Below are positions 48,201-57,230 of a stretch of DNA of 64,000 nt, piece after piece. Origin of the DNA: Lineus longissimus (taxonomy: Eukaryota; Nemertea; Pilidiophora; Heteronemertea; Lineidae); NCBI RefSeq assembly GCF_910592395.1, contig NC_088318.1, positions 9,922,349 through 9,986,348 of the forward strand, read 5' to 3'. Numbering within the stretch: the stretch's first letter is position 1; the number at the start of each line of letters is the position of its first letter. The translations under genes and the position numbers were made by a program. The notes beneath the pieces were generated by a model. The model did no database searches, was not told the DNA's origin, and worked only from the letters and a program-made list of their open reading frames with translations.

Positions 48201-51200
48201 GGCAAAATATTTTATTTTTTTGCGTTAAGATGGCAAAAGATTCAACAATTGAGGGGTAAAATGCAGTACTTTAGCAATCTCAACATGCCAATCACTGCCT
48301 GTCATATTGTGCTGTAGTCTTTGCTCTAGACTAAGATAAGAACGACTTTTGGGCCATTTCATGGTATTTGATTCGTGTCGGACAGGACATTTGCAGGCCT
48401 TTTCCCCTCAATAAAATTAATTCAGGGTAATTATTTAATACTTTGAACTTGTTTTAGGCAAGTGCTATAGAACAACTGGACATGGTAAAAAAATCCAATC
48501 TCTGAAATTATTTTTTCCAATTCAAAATGAGGCCAGAAGCCTCGTGTCGGACAGGACAGAAAAAGGAAGTGGGTTTTTCGGTATGTTAGGGAAGTCAAAA
48601 GTTCTGCTCTATTACATGATTTATTTCAAATCAAGCTAGCCAGTTATGTACCCTAGTACCTTAGGTAGCTTTTATAAAAAGTTTGGTTTCAAAATCTCCA
48701 GGGATAGCCGAGTGGGGGTAATTTGTTCTCAAGTGGGTAGCGTGTCGGACAGGACACTTTTTCCCTTTTGGCAAAAATGACTGAAAAAACACTTTTTATT
48801 GTATGAAATCAATTTCATTATATTCATAGTAAAAACTAAAGTGGTAGACACAATACTACAAGACGCTTCATGCTTACAATAATATACTAGGGTCACTCAC
48901 AGTTTAGACCCCCCCCCCCCCCAACTTGAAGACCAGGACAAGCATAAATGCAAATTGTACCGGTTCATTGTCTCGGTATTTGAATTTGAAGGCCACATCA
49001 GTTTCTTTGTCAACTGTCTATTTCATTCAACAACTGGAATCGATTCATCAAATGAACATCGCCCGCGATTATCCATGACTGGTGCTTCTAACTTTCTGAC
49101 GACATCGTTTTCATCAACCCAAGAATTGTCATTTGTTTTGAACGAAAACACAGTTTTTTCAGAGTCCTTTATATAGTTTCAAGGTAGCTAATATGGTTTC
49201 ATTGACTCAAATATGTCAGACATCCAAAAACAGAAATTCAAACTCCAACGATATGTCTTCCAACCCGATTTTATTTGGAAACCATTTTCCCTTTTTTAGA
49301 TGCCATTTATTGGCAATTTAATCATCCTTGGAGATTCCTGATTTAATCAAAAAGGTCAAATTAACCTTCAATAAGGTTATTCATTGTGAAACATGCAATA
49401 GCTATCAAAACAAGTAGTCATTAGTCAACCAAAGGAGGATTTGTGCCCTGTCCGCCATGCTTTTGTCCTGTCGACACGCAGAACGTGTCGGACAGGACAA
49501 AATTGGTTTTAAATTTCCCAAGAGGTGTGTCATTTTTCTTTAAAAATTTCTTCATGATATTACTGTATACTGCCTTAGGTAGGAGGAAAATGAATCCTGT
49601 TTCCATAAGTCTCTTAGTTTGGAAAAAAAACAAAACTTTTTACACCTGAGTTGTGTCGGACAGGACAGGACAGGACTACTACGAGTTGAAATTAAAGGCC
49701 ATATATCAAGGTTTGAAAACATGCTTGATACTCATGAAATATGTTGAGGGTTAAAAAAACAAGATCCCAGACATTAAAAAAATTCTAATAATAAAGTCAT
49801 TATTTAGTTATTTCAATTTTCAATTTTAAACTACCGGTATTTGAATTTCCCACCACACACAACTTTAGATTAGTTCCACATGTGGCCGCTAGGGATTTTT
49901 TGATGACGTAGATCAGGTCAGTCAGAACAAAGCAAGATGGCTTCCGCATACAGTTCAGAGAGTGAGAGCAGTGAATTTGAGGATGTTTTGGTCGATACAG
50001 AAGGATATTTAAACGTTGAGCTGTACATGTTCGAGCCATTAATATCACTAGATCATAATGAGAGTGATCATTCGGACGAAAGTGATTAGAATTTGTGGTT
50101 ATCAATTTGCATGGCAGACCTGCCGATATAGCAAAGAAGACATTGATAGACGGTTGCAGATGCATAACATGTATGATTTTTGAACAGACTAATGTTGCAC
50201 AATATTGTTTCGCCTCGTCAGTGTTGTATCGCCAGTTATGTCATGACGCTGAACTACTATTGAAAAGTGACGGTATTATGCACAATCATCTTGACGTGAC
50301 GATATAATGCCGTGCAACGTTAGATAGGCCTAGATGTCAGATGACAATAATCTATCATTGACAGTGGCTGTCACTGACACTGACCTGTGTCGCTGTCACC
50401 TTGCTATGGCTGGAACACAAGAAGACACTATGCGGTATCACAGGCCCCAATGGGGCCTACACATTATGTATAACAACCGACCTCAGCAGCCTCGGGCATT
50501 AAATGCAATTGACATGGTTGGAACAGCTGTTTTTAACAAGTGGCATTTAATATTCAGTTGGATGCAGATATCCGGCTTCATGTGATAATCCGTATAGATA
50601 AAGTGATCACTGCAAAGTTTGGCCGAAGGCCCAGGCTTCCAACACTCCAAACGTTTGCACTTCCGAATCCACAGCTTCCTCCTCTCTCGTTCAACTGGCT
50701 TTGGAAATTCATGAAAATGGGTCCCATCCGTCATTCGATTGTTCTTTGTGCTAGCCTTGACACAATTCGGAGCCACACAATACACCATAGTGAATGAAAC
50801 ACATTACTTCCAGGTGTGCATAATTAATTAAGGCCCTCCTGCTTTTATGATTGCATGACATGTACAGATGACCTGATCTACATCACAACTTTTGCTGAAC
50901 CCGCCGCCTGGCTCTAACAAGCCAGTTGCTAGCCTGATCAGGTAATCAAGTTGTCAAACACATAATTGGCTATATCTTCAAAATGGATGGAGCTAATTGC
51001 ATTTGGTTTTCTGTATTGTATAAAGTGTTAGGTACACTTTTGAAATCGTCTTACAGCAGAAAATGGCAAAAAACCTTGATATATGACCTTTAAGAGGGCA
51101 TTGAAATTTGAAACTGAAAAAAAACTTGGTGTGTTATCTACTTGGACATGAAACCAAACCTGTCAACAAGAAAAAAGGTTACAGGAAAATTCGTCCCCAA

Positions 51201-54004
51201 GGAAAATTCGTCCCCGGATAATTTGTCCCCAAGGAAAATTCGTCCCCGGAAAATTCGCCCCCGGAAAATTCGTCACCGAGGATAATTCGTTTCCACAGGA
51301 AATTTTACAAAGTTGAAAGTTTCTGACTTTACTTTCTAAGACTCTTTTCTTTAGTCTTGTCGAATGGACTGTAGTAATAACTACTACTTTCGATTTTTCT
51401 CATTCAGTGTAACATCTCTCTTTACTTCCATACTAGCTAGTTACCTACTCCACTATTTTCATAGTAGGTAGAGGTAGGCAGGCGAAATATTTTATTGAAG
51501 AATTTAGAGCTTTTCTTTCATTCTGACCAGTAAAAATACTTATTTGAAAAAATATAAATTATTTCGCCTGCCTACCTCTACCTACTATGAAAAAAGTGGA
51601 ATAGGTAACTGGCTAGTAGGGTAGTAAAGAGAGATATAACACTGAATGAGAAAAGTCGAAAGTAGTAAGTAGTAGTTGTTACCAGAAAGTAATGTCAGAA
51701 ACTTTCAACTTTTGTTAGATTTTTTTTTGGGGAGGTATTTTCCAGGGACGAATTTTCCTCGGGGACAACTACTCCGGGGACGGATTTTCCTCTGGGACGA
51801 ATTTTCCAGGGACGAATTTTCCTCTGGGACGAATTATCCTCGGGGACGAATTATCCGGGGACGAATTTTCCTCGGGGACGAATTTTCCGGGGACGAATTT
51901 TCCTAGAGCCAAGAAAAAGTATCAGAAATCAAATACAACTAGAGAGAATTAAGAAAATCAAGTGTCCTGTCCGACACACTGATTTTCAATGTTTCGTGTA
52001 AAAAACTGAATTTGCATAATGAAGAAGTGGAAATTTTGACCCAGATTTTTGATTTCCAGTAGGTTCAGACATCTCTCTAACATTTCCAATTGATATTTTG
52101 CTAAGATTCCAACATTTATATTTTTGATACCACTTCCAAAATACCACGAAATAGCCCTTTTCAATTTATGGAATTAACGTGGCAATTCACGGAATTTACG
52201 TGGCAATTCACGGAAAATGGCAAAATTAATACACTGGAATTAAGGCCAGCACAAACAACACAATGGACAAGTCTTTCATTGAGGAAAAAATTACTGGGGA
52301 CAAATTTTCCTTGGGGATGAATTTTCCATAGTACCTGATAACAGCGCTGATTGCGCACATTGTTTGGTGGTATTTCAGCGGGTTTTTTTCACTCATTACT
52401 CACACTTGGGTTTAAGAACGGGTCCCGTTCGCAGGCTAACTACTGCGGTGGCAACAAATAAACTTTTTGCGCGTTACACACTGCAATATAGATCTGCGGA
52501 CAAATCGGCATGATAGCAGCACTCCAGATGCCAGGAAATCACTCCTACGGCATTCTAGGTTTTCAAATTGTCCTAGTGGCTCCCAGACCCGCCGCTCGGG
52601 CGCAACTGTGGTGTGCAGCAGATGACTCCGTCGTCTGCCTTCACAAAATATACTAAGACCGCCCCGTTGACTTTGGGGCCTGTGAAGAAGGCTGGCTTGT
52701 ATATTTTTACTTTTGTGCCATGGTAAACATACGTTGCCTGTGAAAAGGGCCGTTTCCAAAATGGCTGAAATTTATTTTCGCAGGTTGTCTATTGATAGAT
52801 TGTTCCCACCAGACCTTGTTCCCACCAGACCGTCTCTAAGAATGTTGTTAGGTGGTGTCACTGTCAGCATGCACAATTTGCTGGGTGGAAACGGGGGATT
52901 TTTCTTACGTTATTCCAGTTAAAAACGGCAACTTCAGGCTTTGAATTTTACCAATTTGGCTCCTCCGATTTTTATAAAACTGCCAGAGGAGTTCATCAAA
53001 GACCTTTATTCAACGGCACAATTTTCTCAAAATTTTGACTACTTTTAGAGTTAGGAAAAATGTACAAAAACTCATTTCATAGTTTCATGGCAGATCTTCA
53101 CAGGATCTTGCATGCAGACTGAGTCTCCCTCAGTCCCTGTATCTCTCGACCCTGCAACTTTCAGCACATTCGGGCGCGTCAAACTACTAAACGAATTCGG
53201 GAGACCATTTAACTGGAAAACATGTTGCAAGAACCCAGCTTCCATCGCCTTCAACCCAGACGTCACACAACCTGGTGTACATAAATTCATCACCAATTTT
53301 GAGCGCGCGGCATCCTTCCCATCATCATCACCAGATAAATACGTCAAAAAATTGCCGATTTCAAATAATATTGTCAAAGTCCGAAAATCATGAACTGCAC
53401 GTCAAATGGAAGTTCCGGCAAGATAGCGAAAAAAAATTGAAACCGTGACACGGTTAGATTAAGATAGGCTAACCACTGCCATTTAATTTTGTATACGACT
53501 GTCACCTCAGGTGTACGAGGTAGGCCTGGGACTAGGAGTAAGCCTATAGCAAAAACCTGATCTCAGGATGTCATTCATGACGTAGGCCTAGTTTGTTTGC
53601 ATTCAACGATACATCCATATTGAACAGTGGCGCTTCTTTTAGCCAACCGAGTGATTTACTCATTCTCAGTGAACGGAGATTGTAAAGTCGTTCCCACACA
53701 ACACTCAACAGCCTGGGCAAACCAACATTGACATTACCTTATCATTTATGACAGCAGTTTTCATTTTCCCAATATAATTACGCTTCAATATATTGTACGC
53801 TGCTTTTGAGTGAATGTGAACATTTTTATCCTTGATCACTTCCTGGACATCTTCAACTCCACCGGCATATTCGAGCAAATACTCCCGGCCACCGGGGTGA
53901 ATTTCAGAAAATTCTGTCACATCGTAGATACTTCCTTTGTGTACAACCCACAAGCTATCTTTATGGTTGTGGGCTGCCACCTCTTTGGGATCATACAGAG
54001 TCAT
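30191..54004 (-). CDS. FA2H: Fatty acid 2-hydroxylase, 7 coding exons, 379 aa
   Basis: Exons (minus): 53738-54004, 46408-46539, 45869-46109, 41440-41606, 41105-41225, 32176-32319, 30191-30258. All introns are GT-AG, phases agree, and the total is 1140 nt. Residues 1-89 are a cytochrome b5 domain with heme ligands in HPGG (36-39) and HSKAA (65-69). Residues about 180-379 form the membrane di-iron hydroxylase with H241-x4-H246, H260-x3-H264-x2-HH, H322-x3-H326 and H347-x2-HH. It hydroxylates C2 of fatty acyl chains, using electrons passed through b5, for 2-hydroxy sphingolipids in the ER. Length matches the family (about 370). No break was seen. The gene spans 24 kb because its introns hold many mobile elements. 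It runs head to head with MTG2. Product identity is firm; the upstream 5' UTR is undefined. Confidence 0.96.
30940..31160 (+). repeat. R1-type monomer fragment with 3' end
   Basis: It matches 20530-20750 (ACTTTTTAGGTTT, a CCCCTGGTGGC word, AAGAAACGTACCACTG, GTTTTTGAAACAGGATACA) but is truncated at the left. It lies in FA2H intron 6. Confidence 0.6.
31481..32140. mobile_element. MITE with 160-bp inverted repeats, 660 bp
   Basis: TATGGGCGGTTATTACCGC at the left and its inverse at the right extend as inverted repeats of about 160 bp (31481-31641 and about 31990-32140). GTATTT flanks both sides (31475-31480 and 32141-32146), a probable 6-bp target duplication. The interior is T- and A-rich. It lies in FA2H intron 6 only 29 bp from the exon 6 donor. 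Superfamily not assigned. Confidence 0.8.
32176..32319 (-). CDS. FA2H: FA2H exon 6 (third and fourth His clusters)
   Basis: It encodes residues 310-358 with MYDMTHYYLHHGSP and NYHVRHHFENQ, metal ligands of the hydroxylase. Acceptor TTTTCAG at 32320-32326 and donor GTGAGAAC below 32176. The exon is sandwiched between a MITE and R1 copy B. Confidence 0.95.
32418..33524 (+). mobile_element. R1 repeat, copy B
   Basis: Same edges and three monomers as copy A, nearly identical by eye, but the GAC run is much shorter (GGACGACGGACGACG only). It starts 98 bp upstream of FA2H exon 6, in intron 5. Confidence 0.8.
33585..34696. mobile_element. piggyBac-like TTAA element, 1.1 kb
   Basis: Perfect 16-bp inverted ends CCCTTTAAGGACTGAT and ATCAGTCCTTAAAGGG, flanked by TTAA (33581-33584 and 34697-34700). 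The interior contains an R1-like monomer fragment (about 33741-33905) and a 23-base C run. No transposase. A solo end of the same family is at 59001. Confidence 0.85.
34070..34092. repeat. Poly(C) run, 23 bases
   Basis: Uninterrupted C homopolymer inside the TTAA element; the length is likely uncertain in assembly. Confidence 0.9.
34701..36839. other. FA2H intron 5 DNA without recognised gene
   Basis: TTAACCCCTTGAACCCCG at 34773 looks like a single left end of another TTAA element without a partner. Otherwise AT-rich, no coding evidence. Confidence 0.4.
36843..37345 (+). repeat. Diverged R1 repeat
   Basis: It begins ATGAAATGGCCAGGCCCATT like the R1 left end, has GACCTCTGTGACCTCGAAAAG and a CTAACGGACGAGGACAACG end like the GAC region, with internal deletions relative to copies A-C. 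An older family member. Confidence 0.7.
37412..37883. mobile_element. piggyBac-like TTAA MITE, 472 bp
   Basis: CCTTTTCACCGCCC at the left and the inverse CCTTTTCACCACCC at the right, each flanked by TTAA (37408-37411 and 37884-37887). No coding capacity. Confidence 0.75.
37888..38800. other. FA2H intron 5 DNA without recognised gene
   Basis: No gene seen. Overlapping open frames at 38149-38440 show no domain. Confidence 0.35.
38818..39126 (+). pseudogene. LINE reverse transcriptase C-terminal tail, 5'-truncated
   Basis: The frame reads APSYISDILPSYVPGRSLRS, then PRYRLETFGGRSFTVYA, KLWNSLDTNTRNSS and VSEFKRRLKTKLFEQ. This is the well-known C-terminal tail of CR1/L2-type non-LTR retrotransposon polymerases. 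The 3' end reads GCGCTATATAAATGC and then a TGTA microsatellite, as in L2-type tails. Only the last 100 residues remain. It lies in FA2H intron 5 in the opposite orientation. Confidence 0.8.
39642..40826 (+). mobile_element. Harbinger-type element remnant with inverted ends
   Basis: TTCATAAAGGTATTTTAA near 39647-39664 is inverted as TTAAAATACCTTTATGAA near 40807-40824. Enclosed is a HARBI1-like fragment. ATA lies outside both ends (39638-39640 and 40827-40829 approximately), a possible decayed 3-bp duplication. Confidence 0.55.
40164..40480 (+). pseudogene. HARBI1-like transposase fragment
   Basis: The frame shows VGDMCRVSQPTVCNIVKHLR, matching the helix-turn-helix region of Harbinger transposases (VGxxxxVSxxTVxxxV). 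It then degrades near SGIHRRRSCM, where the first catalytic segment should be. Too short and broken to be active. Confidence 0.6.
41105..41225 (-). CDS. FA2H: FA2H exon 5
   Basis: It encodes residues 270-309 and the first base of 310: CPFERFRLVFPPVPASI followed by a hydrophobic membrane segment. Acceptor CACTTCAG and donor GTAAGT. Confidence 0.94.
41440..41606 (-). CDS. FA2H: FA2H exon 4 (first and second His clusters)
   Basis: Residues 214-269. A membrane segment precedes EYTIHRWIFH, and HFIMHGQHHK closes the exon. Acceptor TTTTTGTAG and donor GTTAGT. Confidence 0.95.
41610..44560. other. FA2H intron 3 DNA with a 14-bp hairpin
   Basis: No gene recognised. TAGACCATATCCAC at 43951 pairs with GTGGATATGGTCTA ending 43984 across a 6-base loop. 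A related but imperfect hairpin lies at 34611-34642, and both follow a similar CGGCTCAGTAAAA or CGGCTGAATAAAA stretch, so they are one repeat family. Confidence 0.45.
44567..44700. repeat. 46-bp tandem repeat, about 2.9 units
   Basis: Exact 46-bp units begin CACATCGACCAATGTGAAAA and end CAGTAAGCTTATG. Related degenerate units recur at about 45525-45770 in the same intron. Confidence 0.85.
45525..45770. repeat. Degenerate relatives of the 46-bp repeat
   Basis: Units with GAGGCCTGAAGATATT, TAAGCTTATT and CACATCGACTAATG recur about five times, ending near FA2H exon 3. Confidence 0.65.
45869..46109 (-). CDS. FA2H: FA2H exon 3
   Basis: Residues 134-213 and the first base of 214: EELIDWKKPIYWQVGTLGEQ and so on, the conserved linker of the family, then a membrane segment (LIPSLWIPIAIIFIYMSY). 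Acceptor CCTTCAACAG and donor GTGAGAAC. Confidence 0.95.
46408..46539 (-). CDS. FA2H: FA2H exon 2 (linker)
   Basis: Residues 90-133, a Gly/Asn-rich and acidic linker (NGKGPNGVVSNG, DTDSDEEED) between the b5 and hydroxylase domains. Phase 0 at both ends. Acceptor CCTTTCAG and donor GTACTT. This low-complexity linker is the least conserved part. Confidence 0.88.
46540..47297. other. FA2H intron 1 proximal part
   Basis: No exon recognised. A 77-codon minus-strand open frame at 46805-47038 looks coding-like but matches no family I know. Confidence 0.35.
47298..47450. mobile_element. pogo/Tigger-like MITE, copy 2 (153 bp)
   Basis: CAGAAGAACCTCTCT at the left and GGAGGTTCCACTG at the right, flanked by TA. 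The interior shares long stretches (CTGATTAGAGAGGTCAAATT, CCAAAACTAGTGTCCTTA) with copy 1 at 20784. Confidence 0.75.
47873..48215 (+). repeat. Fold-back family arm, solo (GGAAAATTCGTCCCC units)
   Basis: The outer part repeats GGAAAATTC(G/A)TCCCC-like units of about 16-18 bp. The inner part matches the inner arm at 51340-51495 (CTTGTCGAATGGA, TACTACTTTCGA, ACTAGCTAGTTACCTAC, GGTAGAGGTAGGCAGGC). It starts GGCTCTAGGAAAATTC, the inverse of the right edge at 51910. Confidence 0.75.
48216..49691 (+). other. Intron 1 segment with repeated motif GTGTCGGACAGGACA
   Basis: The 15-mer occurs exactly at 48375, 48544, 48742, 49485 and 49653, and inverted at 51963-51977. At 49464-49500 a near-inverse copy makes a hairpin with the fourth occurrence. 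A C run lies at 48909-48922. No gene seen. Confidence 0.8.
49937..50089 (+). CDS. Acidic 50-aa ORF of the THAP element
   Basis: ATG-initiated, MASAYSSESESSEFEDV, then YMFEPL and a DHNESDHSDESD tail. Intact here, frameshifted in copy 1. It may be a first exon of a longer transposon protein (P2X7-like leader), since a Cys-containing frame follows at 50095-50307. Function unknown. Confidence 0.4.
   Translation: MASAYSSESESSEFEDVLVDTEGYLNVELYMFEPLISLDHNESDHSDESD
50483..50788 (-). CDS. THAP-type zinc finger protein, copy 2
   Basis: Same 101-residue THAP module as 866-1171 with only three residue differences noticed; all C2CH ligands and the AVPT motif are kept. Confidence 0.75.
   Translation of the reverse strand: MVYCVAPNCVKASTKNNRMTDGTHFHEFPKPVERERRKLWIRKCKRLECWKPGPSAKLCSDHFIYTDYHMKPDICIQLNIKCHLLKTAVPTMSIAFNARGC
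51181..51910. mobile_element. Fold-back element with inverted GGAAAATTCGTCCCC arrays
   Basis: The left arm (51181-51495) has outer tandem units GGAAAATTCGTCCCC then a unique-like inner segment. The right arm (51551-51910) is its inverse, ending in GGGGACGAATTTTCC units and CTAGAGCC. The loop is about 55 bp. The whole could fold into a 300-bp stem. The outer tandem arrays recall Foldback-type elements, but no coding part is visible. Unit relatives occur at 47873, 52290-52332 and 56577-56621. Confidence 0.8.
52093..53304. repeat. Large inverted repeat, left arm (1.2 kb)
   Basis: Inverse of 55559-56815, nearly identical by eye apart from an indel of about 50 bp near 53280/55590 and a few substitutions. 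It contains GGGGACAAATTTTCC-type units near its outer part. Open frames within it occur in both arms but show no domain. It lies in FA2H intron 1. Confidence 0.9.
53738..54004 (-). CDS. FA2H: FA2H exon 1 (cytochrome b5 domain)
   Basis: Residues 1-89. The ATG at 54004 (A at -3) begins MTLYDPKEVAAHNHKDSLWV, aligning with the b5 start. The frame stays open upstream to about 54049 but without another ATG. Donor GTAATG after GAT AAG. It lies in the loop of the large inverted repeat. Confidence 0.92.
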
Positions 54005-54665
54005 AATGTCGGTAAAATCGGTGTTTTTGAGGGGGTCCAAATGGTCCAAAATATGGGTATTATGAGATGGTCATGGACACACCCGTGAAGCGGAATCGCG
54101 ATTTCAGAAGTATGCCAAATTGAAACGAAAAATATGTACAAATCTCCTACATTATCTAACTTTAACGGCTTTTGGATAATAAACAACACCTTTTGATTAT
54201 AATCGAATCATAACATATTCGTATTTTATTAACTAAACATGTGCATTTGAAGAAAGAAATGTGACGTTGTCTCTTTCGTTCCGTTTTAATGGAGAAAATA
54301 GTCTGTAATTTAAATGAAACTTCCTGAGCACGCGTCACAGGTCAAGGTCATAAGTCGTGCTGAACCACGACGTGAACGAGAAGTGACTTGTTAAAATCCT
54401 CCCATTGACAGGCTTTTATTATAAAATGTAAGCCCAGCATGCAAAGAAACTTCGTTGTTATATAGGCCTACGCAGCAACCAGATATAAAAAATAAATGCC
54501 AAAGCTAGTTATTATTATTGCTCGGCAAAGTTATCTGGTCGTTGGGTCTCGGCAGTCTGGCATGTCGGGAGATCGTCCCCATCGATCGGCGTTATTGGGA
54601 ACGTTGTCGGCATGCGCAGTTTGCTGGGTGGAAAGTGCGAATTTTTCAAACGTTAATCCAGTTAA

Positions 54666-55274
54666 CCCTTAAAGCGCCGAATTAACAAAATCATATTACC
54701 CCTGAGCGCCGAATTAACCGAGCATTTTTGAAAATGATTAATAACAACGTTATTTTTGTTACAAACACTATGGAATGTACTGATGATTTTATACAAATGG
54801 TAATTCCCGTCGATTTTTGTGACATTTCCCGCCAAAATTTACTAATTAGGGGTTAATTAGTGCAAATACCCATAATCAACAAAAATATGGCCAGAACATA
54901 CCTCCATCAGCTTTTTATACCTCCCTTGGTATTTTAATATGAAGTCTGGGTCTAAATACATCGTTTCCATCCGATTCCTGGTCGAAGCATCCGTCTAATT
55001 AGTCGTAGCAGCGCTAATTACTCCTGATGACGTCATTCCCGCGAAAATGGGGCTTCAAGTTTTTGATAAAATACTCAAAAGCTTGTATAGAAACTTGAAA
55101 TTTGTTCGATGCCATTTTGTGCTAAGCATCACTGTCGAAGTACCAAAGAGCGTACATGCACACTCACTGCCATCTCTTAGCAGACAGGTGGAACTAAACG
55201 TCTGCTGTCGACGATCGTCGCCTCTGGCGCTTTCCCCCTTATGTCGACGATCGTCGCCTCTGGCGGTTTAAGGG
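54666..55274. mobile_element. piggyBac-like TTAA MITE, 609 bp, upstream of FA2H
   Basis: CCCTTAAAGCGCC and the inverse CCCTTAAACCGCC, flanked by TTAA (54662-54665 and 55275-55278). A TCGACGATCGTCGCCTCTGG unit, itself with a CGACGATCGTCG palindrome, is repeated at 55207 and 55243. It lies about 660 bp upstream of the FA2H start codon. Confidence 0.8.
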
Positions 55275-55495
55275 TTAAGGGGAAGAGATATTGGGTGAAT
55301 TTTGGCTAGTCTGAAATCCAATTCATGAAATAAAATGAAAACTGTCAACGAGTATACAATCCCCATGGCGTTATGGCGGTAATCAATCCTGACCTTCCGA
55401 CACTCATTGGTGAAAACGTAATTTAACAACTTCAACTAAACTTTAGCCTAACTTGAAAATTGAACGTACATGTATTTATAAACTGAAAGTATTTT

Positions 55496-55531
55496 CGCTC
55501 ATTAGTTAATTTAAAAATTAACTAATGAGCG
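55496..55531. repeat. Perfect 17-bp-stem palindrome
   Basis: CGCTCATTAGTTAATTT, 2-base loop, then its exact inverse. It lies just inside the right arm of the large inverted repeat. It could extrude as a cruciform, or form a hairpin in RNA. Confidence 0.85.
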
Positions 55532-55558
55532 AATGAAAACTAATGGCTGCTTTTCAAA

Positions 55559-56815
55559 GCTCAAAATTGGTGATGAATTTATTAGTCCTTCGGCTGTTGA
55601 GAATGTGCTATTAAAATCACGTCATTCTGCATGTACACCAGGTTGTGTGACGTCTGGGTTGAAGGCGATGGAAGCTGGGTTCTTGCAACATGTTTTCCAG
55701 TTAAATGGTCTCCCGAATTCGTTTAGTAGTTTGACGCGCCCGAAGAATGTGCTGAAAGTTGCAGGGTCGAGAGATACAGGGAGACTCAGTCTGCATGCAA
55801 GATCCTGTGAAGATCTGCCATGAAACTATGAAATGAGTTTTTGTACATTTTTCCTAACTCTAAAAGTAGCCAAAAATTTTAGATAATTGTGTCGTTGAAT
55901 AAAGGTCTTAGATGAACTCCTCTGGCAGTTTTATAAAAATCGGAGGAGCCAAATTGGTAAAATTCAAAGCCTGAAGTTGCTGTTTTTAACTGGAATAACG
56001 TAAGAAAAATCCCCCGTTTCCACCCAGCAAATTGTGCATGCTGACAGTGACACCACCTAACAACATTCTTAGAGACGGTCTGGTGGGAACAAGGTCTGGT
56101 GGGAACAATCTATCAATAGACAACCTGCGAAAATAAATTTCAGCCATTTTGGAAAAGGCCCTTTTCACAGGCAACGTATGTTTACCATGGCACAAAAGTA
56201 AAAATATACAAGCCAGCCTTCTTCACAGGCCCCAAAGTCAACGGGGCGGTCTTAGTATATTTTGTGAAGGCAGACGACGGAGTCATCTGCTGCACACCAC
56301 AGTTGCGCCCGAGCGGCGGGTCTGGGAGCCACTAGGACAATTTGAAAACCTAGAATGCCATAGGAGTGATTTCCTGGCATCTGGAGTGCTGCTATCATGC
56401 CGATTTGTCCGCAGATCTATATTGCAGTGTGTAACGCGCAAAAAGTTTATTTGTTGCCACCGCAGTAGTTAGCCTGCGAACGGGACCCGTTCTTAAACCC
56501 AAGTGTGAGTAATGAGTGAAAAAAACCCGCTGAAATACCACCAAACAATGTGCGCTATCAGCGCTGTTATCAGGTACTATGGAAAATTCATCCCCAAGGA
56601 AAATTTGTCCCCAGTAATTTTTTCCTCAATGAAAGACTTGTCCATTGTGTTGTTTGTGCTGGCCTTAATTCCAGTGTATTAATTTTGCCATTTTCCGTGA
56701 ATTGCCACGTAAATTCCGTGAATTGCCACGTTAATTCCATAAATTGAAAAGGGCTATTTCATGGTATTTTGGAAGTGGTATCAAAAATATAAATGTTGGA
56801 ATCTTAGCAAAATAT
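55559..56815. repeat. Large inverted repeat, right arm (1.26 kb)
   Basis: Inverse partner of 52093-53304. The outer end stops 416 bp before the first MTG2 codon, so this arm lies in the interval between the two divergent genes. Confidence 0.9.
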
Positions 56816-57230
56816 ATATAGGTATAGGTAGCCTTCCTTCAGCTGTTGATTGAGTTTGAAGTTGGCTACTGTCTGCAGTTCTAGAATACAGACGGGTACT
56901 ATTATATTCCAGCATCTTATGGTTCGGGGGAAGAAATTTGTATTTAAATTATATGCATCGGTGTTGGAAGTGTTTTTAATGCAATTTGTTCTACAATGTA
57001 TTTATATGCTTTGTAAAATTGTTTTCCCTCACTGCTGATGAAGATCCGGTACGGATCAAAATGAAGAGTAAAGTTGATCATGAAAATGGTGTTTTAAAAT
57101 GTTCTTTACTATATTTTATTTTATTCTGATCAACACGACATCCAGCATAAGTATTGACTACGATGTAATAAGATTCTCATTGGCTGTTGTTATCAAATGT
57201 AGATTATTGTAAAAAAAGTTACATTTTGAA

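Larger units (their letters stand above)
49696..51089 (+). mobile_element. TTAA-flanked THAP element, copy 2 (Kolobok-like)
   Basis: Same ends as 85-1472, with TTAA at 49692-49695 and 51090-51093. Differs from copy 1 by scattered substitutions and a few indels. Here the acidic ORF is intact (49937-50089) and the THAP ORF is preserved. It lies in FA2H intron 1, just after the last GTGTCGGACAGGACA copy. Confidence 0.82.

Noticed and set aside
51181-51310. CRISPR-like array of short repeats
   Set aside because: Units are directly adjacent without unique spacers, the array has an inverted partner, and the genome is eukaryotic.
52436-52759. Conserved 107-codon frame found in both arms of the inverted repeat
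   Set aside because: Conservation is explained by the recent duplication; no domain, and several other frames are equally conserved.
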